DNA from: Tepidiforma thermophila
GTDB lineage: Bacteria; Chloroflexota; Dehalococcoidia; Tepidiformales; Tepidiformaceae
Length of the DNA: 64,000 nt
Direction: 5' to 3'
Assembly: GCF_002563855.1 (NCBI RefSeq)
Contig: NZ_PDJQ01000001.1
Location: 1 to 64,000, forward strand
Numbering within the stretch: position 1 is the stretch's first letter; each line of letters opens with the position of its first letter. Shown here piece by piece: positions 51,082-60,056 of the stretch. The translations under genes and the position numbers were made by a program. The notes below the pieces were generated by a model that was not told where the DNA came from, made no database searches, and saw only the letters and a program-made list of their open reading frames with translations.

Positions 51082-52026
51082 GTGCGAATCGTGGCGCAGG
51101 ACATTTGGAAGGGAGCGTACCCGTCGCGGGTGAGCCTCGGTCACAAGCGGTCGCGGCAGCTGAGAGAGGGTGCCATCGCCGGGGTGTTCTTTGTGGCCGC
51201 CACCGTGGGCGCGTTCACAACGGCGGGCATCATCCTTTCGCTGGCGGGCGAGACGATCGCGTTTTTCCGGGTGGTCTCGTTCATCGAGTTCATTACCGAG
51301 ACGCAGTGGACGCCGCTGTTTTCGATTAAGAAGTTCGGCATCTGGGCGCTGGTTTCGGCGACGGCGCTGACGTCGCTCATTGCGCTGCTGGTGGCGGTTC
51401 CGCTTGGGCTGATGTCGGCGATCTACCTCAGCGAGTTTGCGCACCCGAAGGCGCGGGCGGTGTTGAAGCCGGCGCTGGAGGTGCTGGCCGGGGTGCCGAC
51501 GGTGGTGTACGGCTTCTTCGCCCTGACGGTGATGACGCCGTTCCTGCAGCGGTTCATCGACATGACGCTCTTCAACTCGCTGAGCCCGGGGATTGTGATG
51601 GGCATCATGATCGTGCCGCTGGTCGCCTCGCTCAGCGAGGATGCGATGTCGTCGGTGCCGCAGGCGCTGCGCGAAGGGGCGTACGGGCTTGGGGCGACGC
51701 GGATGGAGGTGGCGACCCGGGTTGTGGTGCCGGCGGCCCTTTCGGGGATTGTGGCGTCGATCATCCTGGCCCTTTCGCGGGCGGTCGGCGAGACGATGAT
51801 CGTGGCCATCGCGGCCGGGCAGAATCCGACGTTCACGTTCGACCCGACGGTGCCGGTGATGACGATGACGACCTACATCGTGCAGGTGAGCCTTGGCGAC
51901 ACGCCGTACGGGTCGCTTGAGTACCGCACGCTGTTCGCGGTCGGGACGACGCTGTTCGTGCTGACGTTCGTGATGAACATCTTCAGCTTCTGGTTCGTGC
52001 GGAAATTCCGTGAGGTGTACGACTGA
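51082..52026 (+). CDS. pstC: Phosphate ABC transporter permease PstC
   Basis: A 314-residue permease with six transmembrane helices. It contains the EFITETQWTPLF loop, LLVAVPLGLMSAIYLSEFA and the EAA-type coupling loop EGAYGLGATRMEVATRVVVPAALSG (~residue 200). GTG 51082 is used; a second in-frame GTG at 51091 is possible. The stop overlaps the pstA start (TGATG). Confidence 0.93.
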   Translation: MRIVAQDIWKGAYPSRVSLGHKRSRQLREGAIAGVFFVAATVGAFTTAGIILSLAGETIAFFRVVSFIEFITETQWTPLFSIKKFGIWALVSATALTSLIALLVAVPLGLMSAIYLSEFAHPKARAVLKPALEVLAGVPTVVYGFFALTVMTPFLQRFIDMTLFNSLSPGIVMGIMIVPLVASLSEDAMSSVPQALREGAYGLGATRMEVATRVVVPAALSGIVASIILALSRAVGETMIVAIAAGQNPTFTFDPTVPVMTMTTYIVQVSLGDTPYGSLEYRTLFAVGTTLFVLTFVMNIFSFWFVRKFREVYD

Positions 52027-52922
52027 TGGCGGTAACGACTGCGGAGCAATTCCCGGCGCGGGAGCAGTTCCGGCCACGGCTGGGCTTCCGGAAGGTGACG
52101 GGGGCCATTTTCACGGGCATTGGGCTGGTTGCCATTGCGGTCGGCCTGGGGATGCTGCTGTGGCTGCTGGTCGATACGTTCGTGTCCGGCCTGCCGTGGC
52201 TCGACTGGCAATTTCTGACGAGCTTCGACTCGCGGTTCCCGGACCGGGCAGGGGCGAAGGCGGCGATTTACGGCACGGCGTACATGATGTTCTTTACCAT
52301 CGTGCTGGCGCTGCCGATCGGGGTGATGTCGGCGATCTACCTGGAGGAGTACGCACGGGAGGGGAAGCTGAAGAGCTTTATCCAGATCAACATCTCGAAC
52401 CTGGCGGCGGTGCCGTCGATCATTTACGGGCTGCTCGGGCTGCAGGTCTTCGTCCGCTGGATGGAGCTGGGACGGAGCGTGCTTGCGGGTTCACTGACGA
52501 TGGCGCTGCTCATCCTCCCGATCATCGTGGTGGCCACCCAGGAGGCGCTGCGGGCGGTACCGCCGAGCATCCGGGATGCGTCGTACGGGGTGGGAGCGAC
52601 GCGGTGGGAGACGATCCGGTACCACGTGCTGCCGTACGCGCTGCCGGGCATCCTGACCGGGAACATCCTTGCCGCCTCCCGGGCGATTGGCGAAAGCGCG
52701 CCGCTGATTACGATCGGCGCACTGACGTACGTCCCCTTCACGCCCGATAATCCGCTGGACCGGTTTACGGTGCTGCCGATCCAGATTTTCAACTGGGTGT
52801 CGCGGCCGCAGCAGGATTTCCAGGGGGTCGCCGCGGCGGGCATTATTGTGCTGCTGGTGGTGTTGTTGTTGATGAATTCCGTGGCAATTTTCCTGCGGCA
52901 GAAGCTGCAGCGGCGGTTCTAG
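52026..52922 (+). CDS. pstA: Phosphate ABC transporter permease PstA
   Basis: A 298-residue permease with six transmembrane helices, GVMSAIYLEEYAREGKLKSFIQINI, NLAAVPSIIYGLLGLQVFV and the coupling loop RDASYGVGATRWETIRYHVLPYALPGI by position. It pairs with PstC to form the phosphate channel. It overlaps pstC by 1 nt and is followed by pstB after 21 nt. Confidence 0.93.
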   Translation: MAVTTAEQFPAREQFRPRLGFRKVTGAIFTGIGLVAIAVGLGMLLWLLVDTFVSGLPWLDWQFLTSFDSRFPDRAGAKAAIYGTAYMMFFTIVLALPIGVMSAIYLEEYAREGKLKSFIQINISNLAAVPSIIYGLLGLQVFVRWMELGRSVLAGSLTMALLILPIIVVATQEALRAVPPSIRDASYGVGATRWETIRYHVLPYALPGILTGNILAASRAIGESAPLITIGALTYVPFTPDNPLDRFTVLPIQIFNWVSRPQQDFQGVAAAGIIVLLVVLLLMNSVAIFLRQKLQRRF

Positions 52923-52943
52923 GCGCCGAGGAGGTAGGACGTG

Positions 52944-53828
52944 ATGACTGAACAGCAGACGCAGCCGACGACGCTGACGCGGGTGCCGGCTCTCGGCCGG
53001 GATGGGGCCGAGCAGCATCTCCGGCCGCAGGGCGCGACCCAGGGCGCGATCCTGGAGGACATTCCGAACCCGACGATCGAGGTGCGGGGGCTTTCGCTCT
53101 GGTACGGGCACAAGCAGGCGCTGACCGACGTTTCGTTCAAGATCCCGCGCAACAAGGTGACGGCGTTGATTGGGCCTTCCGGCTGCGGGAAGAGCACGCT
53201 CCTGCGCTGTTTCAACCGGATGAACGACCTCATCCCGGGGGTGCGGATCGAGGGGAAGGTCTACCTCGACGGACAGGACATCTACGACAGGTCGGTGGAC
53301 CCGGTGGAGGTTCGCCGGCGGGTCGGCATGGTGTTCCAGAAGCCGAACCCGTTCCCGCGGTCGATCAAGGAGAACATCCTGTTCGGGGCGAAGGTGAACG
53401 GGTTCAAGGGGGATAAGGACCGGCTGGTGGAGGAGTCGCTCCGGCGGGCGGCGCTGTGGGACGAGGTGAAGGACGACCTGAACAAGTCGGGGCTGGCGCT
53501 TTCGGGCGGGCAGCAGCAGCGGCTGTGCATTGCGCGGGCGATTGCGACGGCGCCGGACATCATCCTGATGGACGAGCCGTGTTCGGCGCTGGACCCGATC
53601 GCGACGCTGAAGATCGAGGACCTGATGCGGGAGCTCGCGAAGGACTACACGATCATCATCGTGACGCACAATATGCAGCAGGCGGCGCGCGTCTCCGATT
53701 ACACGGCGTTCATGCTGACGGACGAACGGGTCTCGGGCCAGCTGATAGAATACGGCCCCACTGAGGAACTCTTTACGACTCCGAAGGACCGGCGGACCGA
53801 GGATTACATCAGCGGCCGATTCGGCTAA
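52944..53828 (+). CDS. pstB: Phosphate ABC transporter ATP-binding protein PstB
   Basis: A 294-residue ATPase: an N-terminal extension of ~40 residues, then [16 protein letters not shown], Walker [10 protein letters not shown], the PstB-specific [13 protein letters not shown] and [15 protein letters not shown], signature [16 protein letters not shown], Walker [14 protein letters not shown] and switch [18 protein letters not shown] upstream; GTG 52941 just before ATG 52944 is an alternative start. Confidence 0.96.
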   Translation: MTEQQTQPTTLTRVPALGRDGAEQHLRPQGATQGAILEDIPNPTIEVRGLSLWYGHKQALTDVSFKIPRNKVTALIGPSGCGKSTLLRCFNRMNDLIPGVRIEGKVYLDGQDIYDRSVDPVEVRRRVGMVFQKPNPFPRSIKENILFGAKVNGFKGDKDRLVEESLRRAALWDEVKDDLNKSGLALSGGQQQRLCIARAIATAPDIILMDEPCSALDPIATLKIEDLMRELAKDYTIIIVTHNMQQAARVSDYTAFMLTDERVSGQLIEYGPTEELFTTPKDRRTEDYISGRFG

Positions 53829-53851
53829 GGCATCGAGGAAGGGGCGCGGGG

Positions 53852-54517
53852 ATGACACGGGACCTGTTCAAGTCGGAGCTCCGGCAGCTCCAGGACGATG
53901 TGCTGACGCTCGGCTCGATGACCGAGAAGGCCATCCTCGACGCCATGGAGTCGCTGCGCGATGGCGATGTCGAGTGGTCGCGCCAGATCATCGCGGACGA
54001 CGACCGGATCAACCGGAAGCGGTTCGAGATCGAGGAGCGGACGATTTCGGTGATCGCGACGCAGCAGCCGATGGCGACCGACCTGCGGGCGCTGGTGAGC
54101 GTGCTGTATATCATCACCGACCTGGAGCGGATGGCCGACCACGCGGAGGGCATCGCGCGGATTAACACGATGATGGAGCCGGAGCCGCTGCCGCGAAAGC
54201 TTGGGTACATCCCCGCGATGGCCGACCGTGCGGTGGCGATGCTCCGCGATTCGCTGAAGGCGTACATTGACCAGGATGTTGAGGCGGCGCGGCAGATCTG
54301 CCACGCGGACGACGAGGTGGACCGACTGCAGGATAGCGTGTACGAGGAGGCGTTCCGGGCGATGGTTGCCGACCCTTCGACCATCCAGCGGTATACCTAC
54401 CTGCTGTGGACCGCCCACAACCTGGAGCGGATCGCAGACCGGTGCACGAACGTCTGCGAGCGGGTGATCTACACGGTCACCGGGCACATGGACGAGCTGA
54501 ACGTTTCGAATTACTGA
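53852..54517 (+). CDS. phoU: Phosphate signalling complex protein PhoU
   Basis: A 221-residue two-lobed helical protein. Each lobe holds the metal-binding E/DxxxD motifs typical of PhoU (VLYIITDLERMADHAEGIA in lobe 1, LWTAHNLERIADRCTNVCERVIY in lobe 2 by position). It links the Pst transporter to PhoR and represses the Pho response when phosphate is plentiful. It is the last gene of the operon, 23 nt after pstB. Confidence 0.94.
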   Translation: MTRDLFKSELRQLQDDVLTLGSMTEKAILDAMESLRDGDVEWSRQIIADDDRINRKRFEIEERTISVIATQQPMATDLRALVSVLYIITDLERMADHAEGIARINTMMEPEPLPRKLGYIPAMADRAVAMLRDSLKAYIDQDVEAARQICHADDEVDRLQDSVYEEAFRAMVADPSTIQRYTYLLWTAHNLERIADRCTNVCERVIYTVTGHMDELNVSNY

Positions 54518-54562
54518 CCATGGTGGGCTCAGGACGATTGGCGCGACGCGGCCCGGGGCTGG

Positions 54563-54568
54563 TAGGAT
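54563..54568 (+). promoter_or_regulatory. -10 box (TAGGAT) for tRNA-His
   Basis: TAGGAT lies 13 nt before the mature 5' end of the tRNA. TTGGCG at 54538-54543 is a possible -35 box, with a long 19-nt spacer. Confidence 0.35.
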
Positions 54569-54581
54569 TAAGGTGCGCCAT

Positions 54582-54658
54582 GGCGGGCGTAGCGTAGTGG
54601 TTAACGCGTCTGATTGTGGCTCAGAAGATCGTGGGTTCGAATCCCACCGCTCGCCCCA
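54582..54658 (+). tRNA. tRNA-His (GTG anticodon)
   Basis: The cloverleaf is complete: acceptor GCGGGCG pairs with CGCTCGC (one G-U), D-loop AGTGGTTAAC, anticodon arm TCTGA-TTGTGGC-TCAGA with anticodon GTG, and T-arm GTGGG-TTCGAAT-CCCAC. The extra 5' G (54582) faces discriminator C (54655), the identity mark of histidine tRNAs, and CCA is encoded (54656-54658). Confidence 0.97.
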
Positions 54659-54721
54659 TTGCTTTCTCCCTTCCCTCTCGACCCGGGCACGGACTGCGGC
54701 GGGCCGCTGCGAGGCCCCGGA

Positions 54722-55591
54722 ATGACCGCGACGGTGACGCTCAGGCCAACGCCTGAGGACGCACTGGCGGCGTACGCCGCGCAGGTCGCCGCCAACCGGG
54801 CGTACATCCAGTCGATCGAAGGCCCTGAGCGGCCGGGGCAGGACTACTGGGCCGCCCGCGCGGCAGCGTTTCGGCCGGGGCGGATGCCGGTCCCGGAGCT
54901 GGAGCCGCTGCTGGCGCTGGCTGAGCCCGATGATACCTGGCTCGATATCGGTGCTGGCGGCGGGCGGTTTGCGGTGCCGCTGGCGGCGAAGGTGGCGCGG
55001 GTGATTGCGGTCGAGCCGTCGCGCGCGATGCGGGCGCAGCTGGCTGAGGCGGCACAGGAGGCGGGGCGGACGAATATCGAGATCGTGGAGATGGCCTGGC
55101 CGCCGGGCCCTGGTGCCGCAGCGCCGGAAGGCGATGTGGCGCTGGCGGCGAACGTGCTGTACGCCATCGAGGATGTCGGGGGGTTCCTGGCGGCGATGGA
55201 GCGGAACGCGCGGCGGACCTGCGCGGTGGTGGCGTTCGATCGTGCGCCGAACACCCCGGTCGCAGCGCTGTGGGAGGAGCTGTGGGGCAGCCCCTTTTGC
55301 GAGCTGCCGGCGCTGCGGGAGCTGGTGGCGGTGCTGCTGGCGATGGGCCGTCGGGTGCGGGTGGAGCCGCTGCCGCCGCAGCCGCGGGAGCCGCGGCCGC
55401 TCGACGATGTGGCTGCGGAGTATGCATGGATGTACCACGTGCGGCCGGGCATGGAGGGGTACGAGGCGAAGCTGGCGCGCTTCCGGGAGCTGGTGGCCCG
55501 GCACTGCGGGGCCGGAGAGGGGCTGGCCTGGCCGCCGGTGGTGCGGCAGTACTCGTCGGTAATTTCGTGGCCGGCGGCGGGGCACGCCTGA
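54722..55591 (+). CDS. Class I SAM-dependent methyltransferase
   Basis: A 289-residue protein with motif I WLDIGAGGGRFAVPLA (~residue 77), an acidic motif II VIAVEPSRAM and a motif IV region DVALAANVLYAIEDVGGFL. A helical N-terminal ~55 residues (YAAQVAANRAYIQSIEGPERPGQDYW by position) precedes it. The target is unknown. It starts 63 nt after the tRNA. Confidence 0.85.
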   Translation: MTATVTLRPTPEDALAAYAAQVAANRAYIQSIEGPERPGQDYWAARAAAFRPGRMPVPELEPLLALAEPDDTWLDIGAGGGRFAVPLAAKVARVIAVEPSRAMRAQLAEAAQEAGRTNIEIVEMAWPPGPGAAAPEGDVALAANVLYAIEDVGGFLAAMERNARRTCAVVAFDRAPNTPVAALWEELWGSPFCELPALRELVAVLLAMGRRVRVEPLPPQPREPRPLDDVAAEYAWMYHVRPGMEGYEAKLARFRELVARHCGAGEGLAWPPVVRQYSSVISWPAAGHA

Positions 55592-55649
55592 CGGGGGCCC
55601 GGCAGGCCAGATTCCGGCCCGGGATGGGACGTCACTGACTGGAACGGGC

Positions 55650-55682
55650 GGGGCCGCAGCCTCTCCCACTGGCTGCGGCCCC
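55650..55682. terminator. Hairpin between the methyltransferase and the secreted-protein genes
   Basis: GGGGCCGCAGCC, 9-nt loop, GGCTGCGGCCCC: a perfect 12-bp stem between two convergent genes. No T-run. Confidence 0.65.
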
Positions 55683-55705
55683 GGGCATCGCGACGGCGAA
55701 AGGAC

Positions 55706-56008
55706 TCAGTTGGTGCCGTCGGTCGCGAGCAGCGGCAGGTAGCGGTAGTACCTGTCCTGGCCGCCGCCGGGGAGGAACCCGGACGCCACGGTGAAGCTCC
55801 CGCCGGTCGAGGTGCCGGCAAGGGGCTGGCCGATGGCGGCCCGGAGTTCGTAGGGGCCGCCGGTCGAGCGGCCGCCGCCGGAGGTGGTGCGCCACCAGAG
55901 TTCGTAGGAGCCGAAGGAGACCTGCGCAAGGACGGCTGCGAGGGTTGCGAAGCTGACGCAGGCGGCGGCAGCGAGGGCGAGCGTGCGGCGGGCGTGGCGG
56001 GCGTTCAC
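55706..56008 (-). CDS. Small secreted beta-rich protein
   Basis: A 100-residue protein with a signal peptide (residues ~1-29) and a pattern seen in many environmental-bacterial secreted proteins: SYELWWRTTSGGGRSTGG, then YELRAAIGQPLAGTSTGG and FTVASGFLPGG. The Gly-rich repeats suggest a small beta-sandwich that usually sits at the end of larger surface proteins. It overlaps the upstream secreted gene by 4 nt, so both are made together. Confidence 0.7.
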   Translation of the reverse strand: MNARHARRTLALAAAACVSFATLAAVLAQVSFGSYELWWRTTSGGGRSTGGPYELRAAIGQPLAGTSTGGSFTVASGFLPGGGQDRYYRYLPLLATDGTN

Positions 56009-57060
56009 TGGCTGATCACCAGGACGTTGAAGGTGGCGCCGTCAACGAAGTCGATGGCGGTCGTGTAGATAACCCACTGGTTTGAGACGCCTGTGCACGG
56101 GGCGGACGCGGCTGCGCGGTAGCTCACGCCGATGTCCACCGGGCCGGTGGTACCGCCAGGGACGTCGGCGCGGGGCGTAATGAGGACGATAGCGTCCGGC
56201 TTGCCGTTGAGGAGCGGATGGTCGAGGACGGTGACCTTGTCGGAGCCGGCGCAGGTGTTCTTGCTGGCGCCCGCTGTAGTGACGGTGTGGACGAAGGCGG
56301 CGGGGGCGCTGCCGGAGACTTTGAGGGCGCCATCGAGGTCGAGGGCCGTTTGGCCGACGAACTTACCGGCGGTGCCCTGGGTGGCGAAGGCCTGGACGCC
56401 GATGCCGTTGGTTGCGGTCGTTTCGCCCTGGATGGCGGCGCCGCCGCCGGCGTTGTAGCCGTAGACGGCGGGGTAGGCCGCGGAGTCGGTCGTTGTGCGG
56501 AGGCCGGCGATGGCGATGCCGGTGCCCTCCTGGTTGACGGTGACGAGGCCGAGGTTCTCGGTGGTGAACGGGACGCCTGCGGAGGTGCCGGTGACCGTGA
56601 GGGGGACCTTTAGGCTGCCCGCGGCCGCGGCGAAGAGAGCGTAGGGCGCCGGGCTGACCGGCTGCCGCGGCGAGAGGACGGTGTAGGTGCCGGTCGAGGT
56701 GCCGGGCCGGACGGCGATCTCCATCCAGCGGGCGTCGCCACGGAAGGCGTTGGGGCCGAAATCGAGGTCGACGGTGAAGAGGCCGTTGGCGACGGGGACG
56801 TCGTCCTTCGTGACGGTAGCGCCGACCTGGGCGCCGCCGGATTCGGCGTCGTAAAGGATGAAGCGGAGGTCGTAGGGGCCGTTGGCGGGGCTGCCGCCGT
56901 CGGCGAGGCGGCCCTGGTAGGTAAATGTGGTGGTCAGGGCGGTGGCGGATTCGATGCGGGAATCCCCGGGGGCGTCGTCGCCGATGGCGGTGGCGATGGG
57001 GACGAGGGCAGCAAGGCCGAGCGCCGCTGCTGCGAGGGTGAGGATGCGGTTGCGGGCCAC
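56005..57060 (-). CDS. Secreted surface protein with fibre-like repeats
   Basis: A 351-residue exported protein: signal peptide (residues ~1-27), then FTYQGRLADGGSPANGPYDLRFILYDA, a module common at the start of large secreted bacterial proteins, VSPRQPVSPAPYALFAAAA by position, and a Gly/Ala/Thr-rich middle with fibre-like repeats (VYGYNAGGGAAIQGETTATNG). The last ~100 residues carry a Cys pair. GTG 57060 is chosen for GGAGG 5 nt upstream, and TATAAT lies at 57090-57095. Attachment or surface-layer roles are guesses. Confidence 0.78.
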   Translation of the reverse strand: MARNRILTLAAAALGLAALVPIATAIGDDAPGDSRIESATALTTTFTYQGRLADGGSPANGPYDLRFILYDAESGGAQVGATVTKDDVPVANGLFTVDLDFGPNAFRGDARWMEIAVRPGTSTGTYTVLSPRQPVSPAPYALFAAAAGSLKVPLTVTGTSAGVPFTTENLGLVTVNQEGTGIAIAGLRTTTDSAAYPAVYGYNAGGGAAIQGETTATNGIGVQAFATQGTAGKFVGQTALDLDGALKVSGSAPAAFVHTVTTAGASKNTCAGSDKVTVLDHPLLNGKPDAIVLITPRADVPGGTTGPVDIGVSYRAAASAPCTGVSNQWVIYTTAIDFVDGATFNVLVISQ

Positions 57061-57089
57061 GGGCGCCTCCTCGGATCGCAATCGGCGGG

Positions 57090-57095
57090 ATTATA
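57090..57095 (-). promoter_or_regulatory. -10 box (TATAAT) for the secreted-protein pair
   Basis: A perfect TATAAT on the minus strand, 29 nt before GTG 57060. No clear -35 box at the right distance. Confidence 0.5.
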
Positions 57096-57154
57096 GCTCA
57101 CCTGCGTAGGCAGATGAGCAAACTGCGGGCAAACGGGGTGTTAACGGATGCAGT

Positions 57155-57183
57155 TTGACCCTTCGGGAGGCGGGGCGTACGTT
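57155..57183 (+). promoter_or_regulatory. Sigma-70-like promoter of mgtE
   Basis: TTGACC and TACGTT are 17 nt apart. The leader to GTG 57204 is about 14 nt, too short for an M-box riboswitch. Confidence 0.55.
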
Positions 57184-57203
57184 CGGCACGTGCGCACACC
57201 CGC

Positions 57204-58592
57204 GTGCCTCGAACCTCCGCAACGCAGGACACCTCCGTGGCCGATGACGTGGCTGTCCGGGAGCTTTTCGATGATGCACGCGCGCTGGCGGCGAACGGCG
57301 AGTGGGCGAAACTCGTCGCGCTTGTAACGTCCCTTCACCCTGCTGACCTTGCCGAACTGGTACTCGAGCTCCCGGAAGAGGAGCGCGTGGCGCTGCTCGA
57401 CCACCTGCCGACGGACGTGGTGGCCGACCTCTTCGAGTACGTCGAGGACGACGACCTGAAGGAGCTGATCCGGGGGGTCGGCGTGAAGGACCTGCCGGCC
57501 GTCCTGGAGGAGGTGGAGGACGACGTCGCGGCGGATGTCATCCAGCAGCTGGAGCCGGAGGAGCAGGCGGAGACGCTGGCGCAGATGGACCGCGGCGAGG
57601 AAGTCGCGGAGCTGCTGCAGTACGGGGACGAGTCGGCCGGCGGCATTATGTCGCGCGGCTTCGTGGCCCTGAACGAAGGGATCACGGTGCAGCAGGCGAT
57701 CGACTACCTGCGGGTGCTGCGGCCGCCTGCGGACCGGGCGTACTACCTGTACGTGGTCGATGACAACCGTGTGCTGCAGGGCGTGGTGTCGATCCGGGAC
57801 CTGCTGGTGTCGTCGCCGAAGACGCTGCTGAAGGAGATCACCCAGCGGGACGTGCACGCGGTGACGACGGACGCCGACCAGGAGGAGGCGGCCCGGATTT
57901 TGCAGAAGTACAACCTGCTGGCCGTGCCGGTGGTGGATGCGGAGGGGCGGCTCGAAGGCGTGATGACTGCCGACGACCTGATCGACGTGCTCCAGGAAGA
58001 GGCGACCGAGGACATGTACCGGATGGTCGGCCTCGACGAGGCGGAGACGGTGCTGGCGCCGGTGTGGCGGTCGGTGCGGCGGCGGGTGCCGTGGCTGCTG
58101 GTGAACCTTGCGACGGCGTTTTTCGCCGCGCTGGTCGTGCGGCCGTTCGAGGAGACGATCGCGCGGGCGGCGACGCTTGCGGTGTTCATGCCGGTGATCG
58201 CCGGGCATGCGGGCAATACGGGCACACAGGCGGTGACGCTGGTCGTGCGCGGGATTGCGCTGGGCGACGTGAAGCTATCGGACTGGCTGCTGGTGCTGCG
58301 GAAGGAGCTGGCGTTCGGGGTTGTGCACGGCATCCTGGCGGGGGCACTGACGGCAGTGCTGGCGCTCATCCTCTCGTTTAACCCGTGGCTGGGACTGGTC
58401 GTCTTTGTCGCGCTGCTCCTGAACGTCCTGATCGCGGGCGTCATGGGCGCTATCATCCCGCTCACGATCAAGCGGCTGGGCGGAGACCCGGCGGTGGCGA
58501 GTTCGATCTGGCTGACCACGTTTACCGACGTGATGGGGTTCCTGATGCTGCTCGGGCTGGGGACGGTCCTCATCGACCGGCTGGCGAGCTAG
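57204..58592 (+). CDS. mgtE: Magnesium transporter MgtE
   Basis: A 462-residue Mg2+ channel. The N-domain has superhelical repeats (LHPADLAELVLELPEEERVALLDHLP), the CBS pair lies at ~140-265 (VVDDNRVLQGVVSIRDLLV, VVDAEGRLEGVMTADDLIDVL), followed by the plug helix and five transmembrane helices with the pore-lining PVIAGHAGNTGTQAVTLVVRGIALGD. The N and CBS domains act as the Mg2+ sensor that closes the pore. GTG 57204 or GTG 57240 could be the start. The 3' end overlaps the photolyase gene by 23 nt. Confidence 0.94.
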   Translation: MPRTSATQDTSVADDVAVRELFDDARALAANGEWAKLVALVTSLHPADLAELVLELPEEERVALLDHLPTDVVADLFEYVEDDDLKELIRGVGVKDLPAVLEEVEDDVAADVIQQLEPEEQAETLAQMDRGEEVAELLQYGDESAGGIMSRGFVALNEGITVQQAIDYLRVLRPPADRAYYLYVVDDNRVLQGVVSIRDLLVSSPKTLLKEITQRDVHAVTTDADQEEAARILQKYNLLAVPVVDAEGRLEGVMTADDLIDVLQEEATEDMYRMVGLDEAETVLAPVWRSVRRRVPWLLVNLATAFFAALVVRPFEETIARAATLAVFMPVIAGHAGNTGTQAVTLVVRGIALGDVKLSDWLLVLRKELAFGVVHGILAGALTAVLALILSFNPWLGLVVFVALLLNVLIAGVMGAIIPLTIKRLGGDPAVASSIWLTTFTDVMGFLMLLGLGTVLIDRLAS

Positions 58593-59982
58593 CGGCGCGG
58601 CGGGCGGCTTCGAAGACGGCGAGGGCGCGCGCGCGGGCGGCGTGGTGGTCGATGATTGGCGCGGGGTAGTCGCGGCCGATGATGCAGCCGGCCGCGTGCT
58701 GGACATCGGCGGGCATGGTCCACGGCTCGTGGAGGTAGCGGTCGGGAACGCGGCGGAGCTCGGGGAGCCAGCGGCGGATGAAGGCGCCCTCGGGGTCGAA
58801 CTTCTTCGACTGGGCGACCGGGTTGAAGATGCGGAAGTAGGGCTGGGCATCGGTGCCGACGGAGGCGGCCCACTGCCAGCCGCCATCGTTGTTGGCGACG
58901 TCGCCATCGACCAGGTGGCGCATGAAGTGGGCTTCGCCGAGCCGCCAGTCGAGCAGCAGGTCCTTGGTGAGGAAGGAAGCGACGATCATGCGGGCGCGGT
59001 TGTGCATGTAGCCGGTGGCGAGGAGTTCGCGCATGGCGGCATCGACGATGGGGTAGCCGGTGCGGCCGGCGGCCCAGGCTTCGAAGTCGGCCGGGGCGTC
59101 GCGCCAGGGGATAGCGGCGAAGGCCGGCTGGAAGGGTTCGCGGAGGACGCGGGGGTGGTGCCAGAGGATGTGGTGGTAGAACTCTCGCCAGGCGACTTCG
59201 GCGATGAACTTGCCGGCATCGCAGGGGGCGGCGCGGGCGCGGGTTACGACCTCGAGCGGGGAGAGGAGGCCGAGGTGGAGGTCCTGGCTGATGCGGGACG
59301 TGCCGGCCAGGTCGAGGCGGTCGCGGGTTGCGGCGTAGGCGCAGACCGGGCCGGCGAGGAACCGTTCGAGGCGGCCGCGGGCAGCGGCCTCGCCGGCGGG
59401 CGGCAGGGCATCGACCGCCGGGGGCAGGCCGAGGTCTGAGAGGCCCGGGATATGGCCCGGTTCGGCGGCGGCGCAGGGGATGCGGCCGGGGGCGGGGAGC
59501 ACGGCGCGGAGCGGGAGCGCGGACCAGGCGCGGAAGAAGGGGGTGAACACCGAGAGGGGCTGCCCTGCTGCGCCGCGCACGTCTTCGGGCTCGTGGACGA
59601 GGGTGCCGCGGCGGGCGTGGAAGCGGATGCCGGCGGCCTCGAGGGCGCGGGCGACGGCGGCATCGCGGCGGCGGGCGTACGGGCTGTAGTCACGTGAGAC
59701 GAAGACGTCCGAGGCGCCGATTTCGGCGGCGAAGCGAGGCACGACATCGGCCGGGCGGCCGAAACGGACGTGGAGGCGGGCGCCGCGCTCGCTGAGGGCC
59801 GCGTCGAGCTCACGCAGCGAGGCGAGGAGGAAGGCGGTGCGGTTCGAGGAGGACCAGCGCCCGCGGAGAAGCGGCTGGTCGAGGACGAAGAGGGGCGCGA
59901 CGGGGCCGGCTTCGATGGCGGCATGAAGGGCGGGGTGGTCGTGGAGGCGGAGGTCGCGGCGGAACCAGAGGACGCCGGGCAT
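58570..59982 (-). CDS. phr: Deoxyribodipyrimidine photolyase (CPD class I/cryptochrome family)
   Basis: A 470-residue flavoprotein. The antenna-binding Rossmann domain opens VLWFRRDLRLHDHPAL; the FAD domain has TSRISQDLHLGLLSP, WREFYHHILWHHP, the active-site GRTGYPIVDAAMREL, MHNRARMIVASFLTKDLLLDWR by position, and QWAASVGTDAQPYFRIFNP. It repairs UV cyclobutane dimers with blue light, so the organism meets sunlight. ATG 59982 fits the family start; CACACT on the minus strand lies 8 nt upstream. Confidence 0.93.
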   Translation of the reverse strand: MPGVLWFRRDLRLHDHPALHAAIEAGPVAPLFVLDQPLLRGRWSSSNRTAFLLASLRELDAALSERGARLHVRFGRPADVVPRFAAEIGASDVFVSRDYSPYARRRDAAVARALEAAGIRFHARRGTLVHEPEDVRGAAGQPLSVFTPFFRAWSALPLRAVLPAPGRIPCAAAEPGHIPGLSDLGLPPAVDALPPAGEAAARGRLERFLAGPVCAYAATRDRLDLAGTSRISQDLHLGLLSPLEVVTRARAAPCDAGKFIAEVAWREFYHHILWHHPRVLREPFQPAFAAIPWRDAPADFEAWAAGRTGYPIVDAAMRELLATGYMHNRARMIVASFLTKDLLLDWRLGEAHFMRHLVDGDVANNDGGWQWAASVGTDAQPYFRIFNPVAQSKKFDPEGAFIRRWLPELRRVPDRYLHEPWTMPADVQHAAGCIIGRDYPAPIIDHHAARARALAVFEAARRAASSPAGR

Positions 59983-60056
59983 GTGGTACAAGTGTGGCAG
60001 GAATGGACGAACGGCTGGCGTGATCGCGCCCGCATGGGGGTTGCGCCGTTCACGTG

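Noticed and set aside
54406..54597. Short plus-strand frames across the phoU end and the tRNA
   Set aside because: They overlap phoU and the tRNA-His out of frame and have no ribosome site or domain.
57178..57192. A leaderless start for mgtE at GTG 57190, 6 nt after TACGTT
   Set aside because: That GTG is out of frame with mgtE. GTG 57204 is the first in-frame start downstream of the promoter.
57096..57203. An M-box riboswitch upstream of mgtE
   Set aside because: The likely transcript leader is only about 14 nt, and no paired-stem pattern of an M-box is visible.
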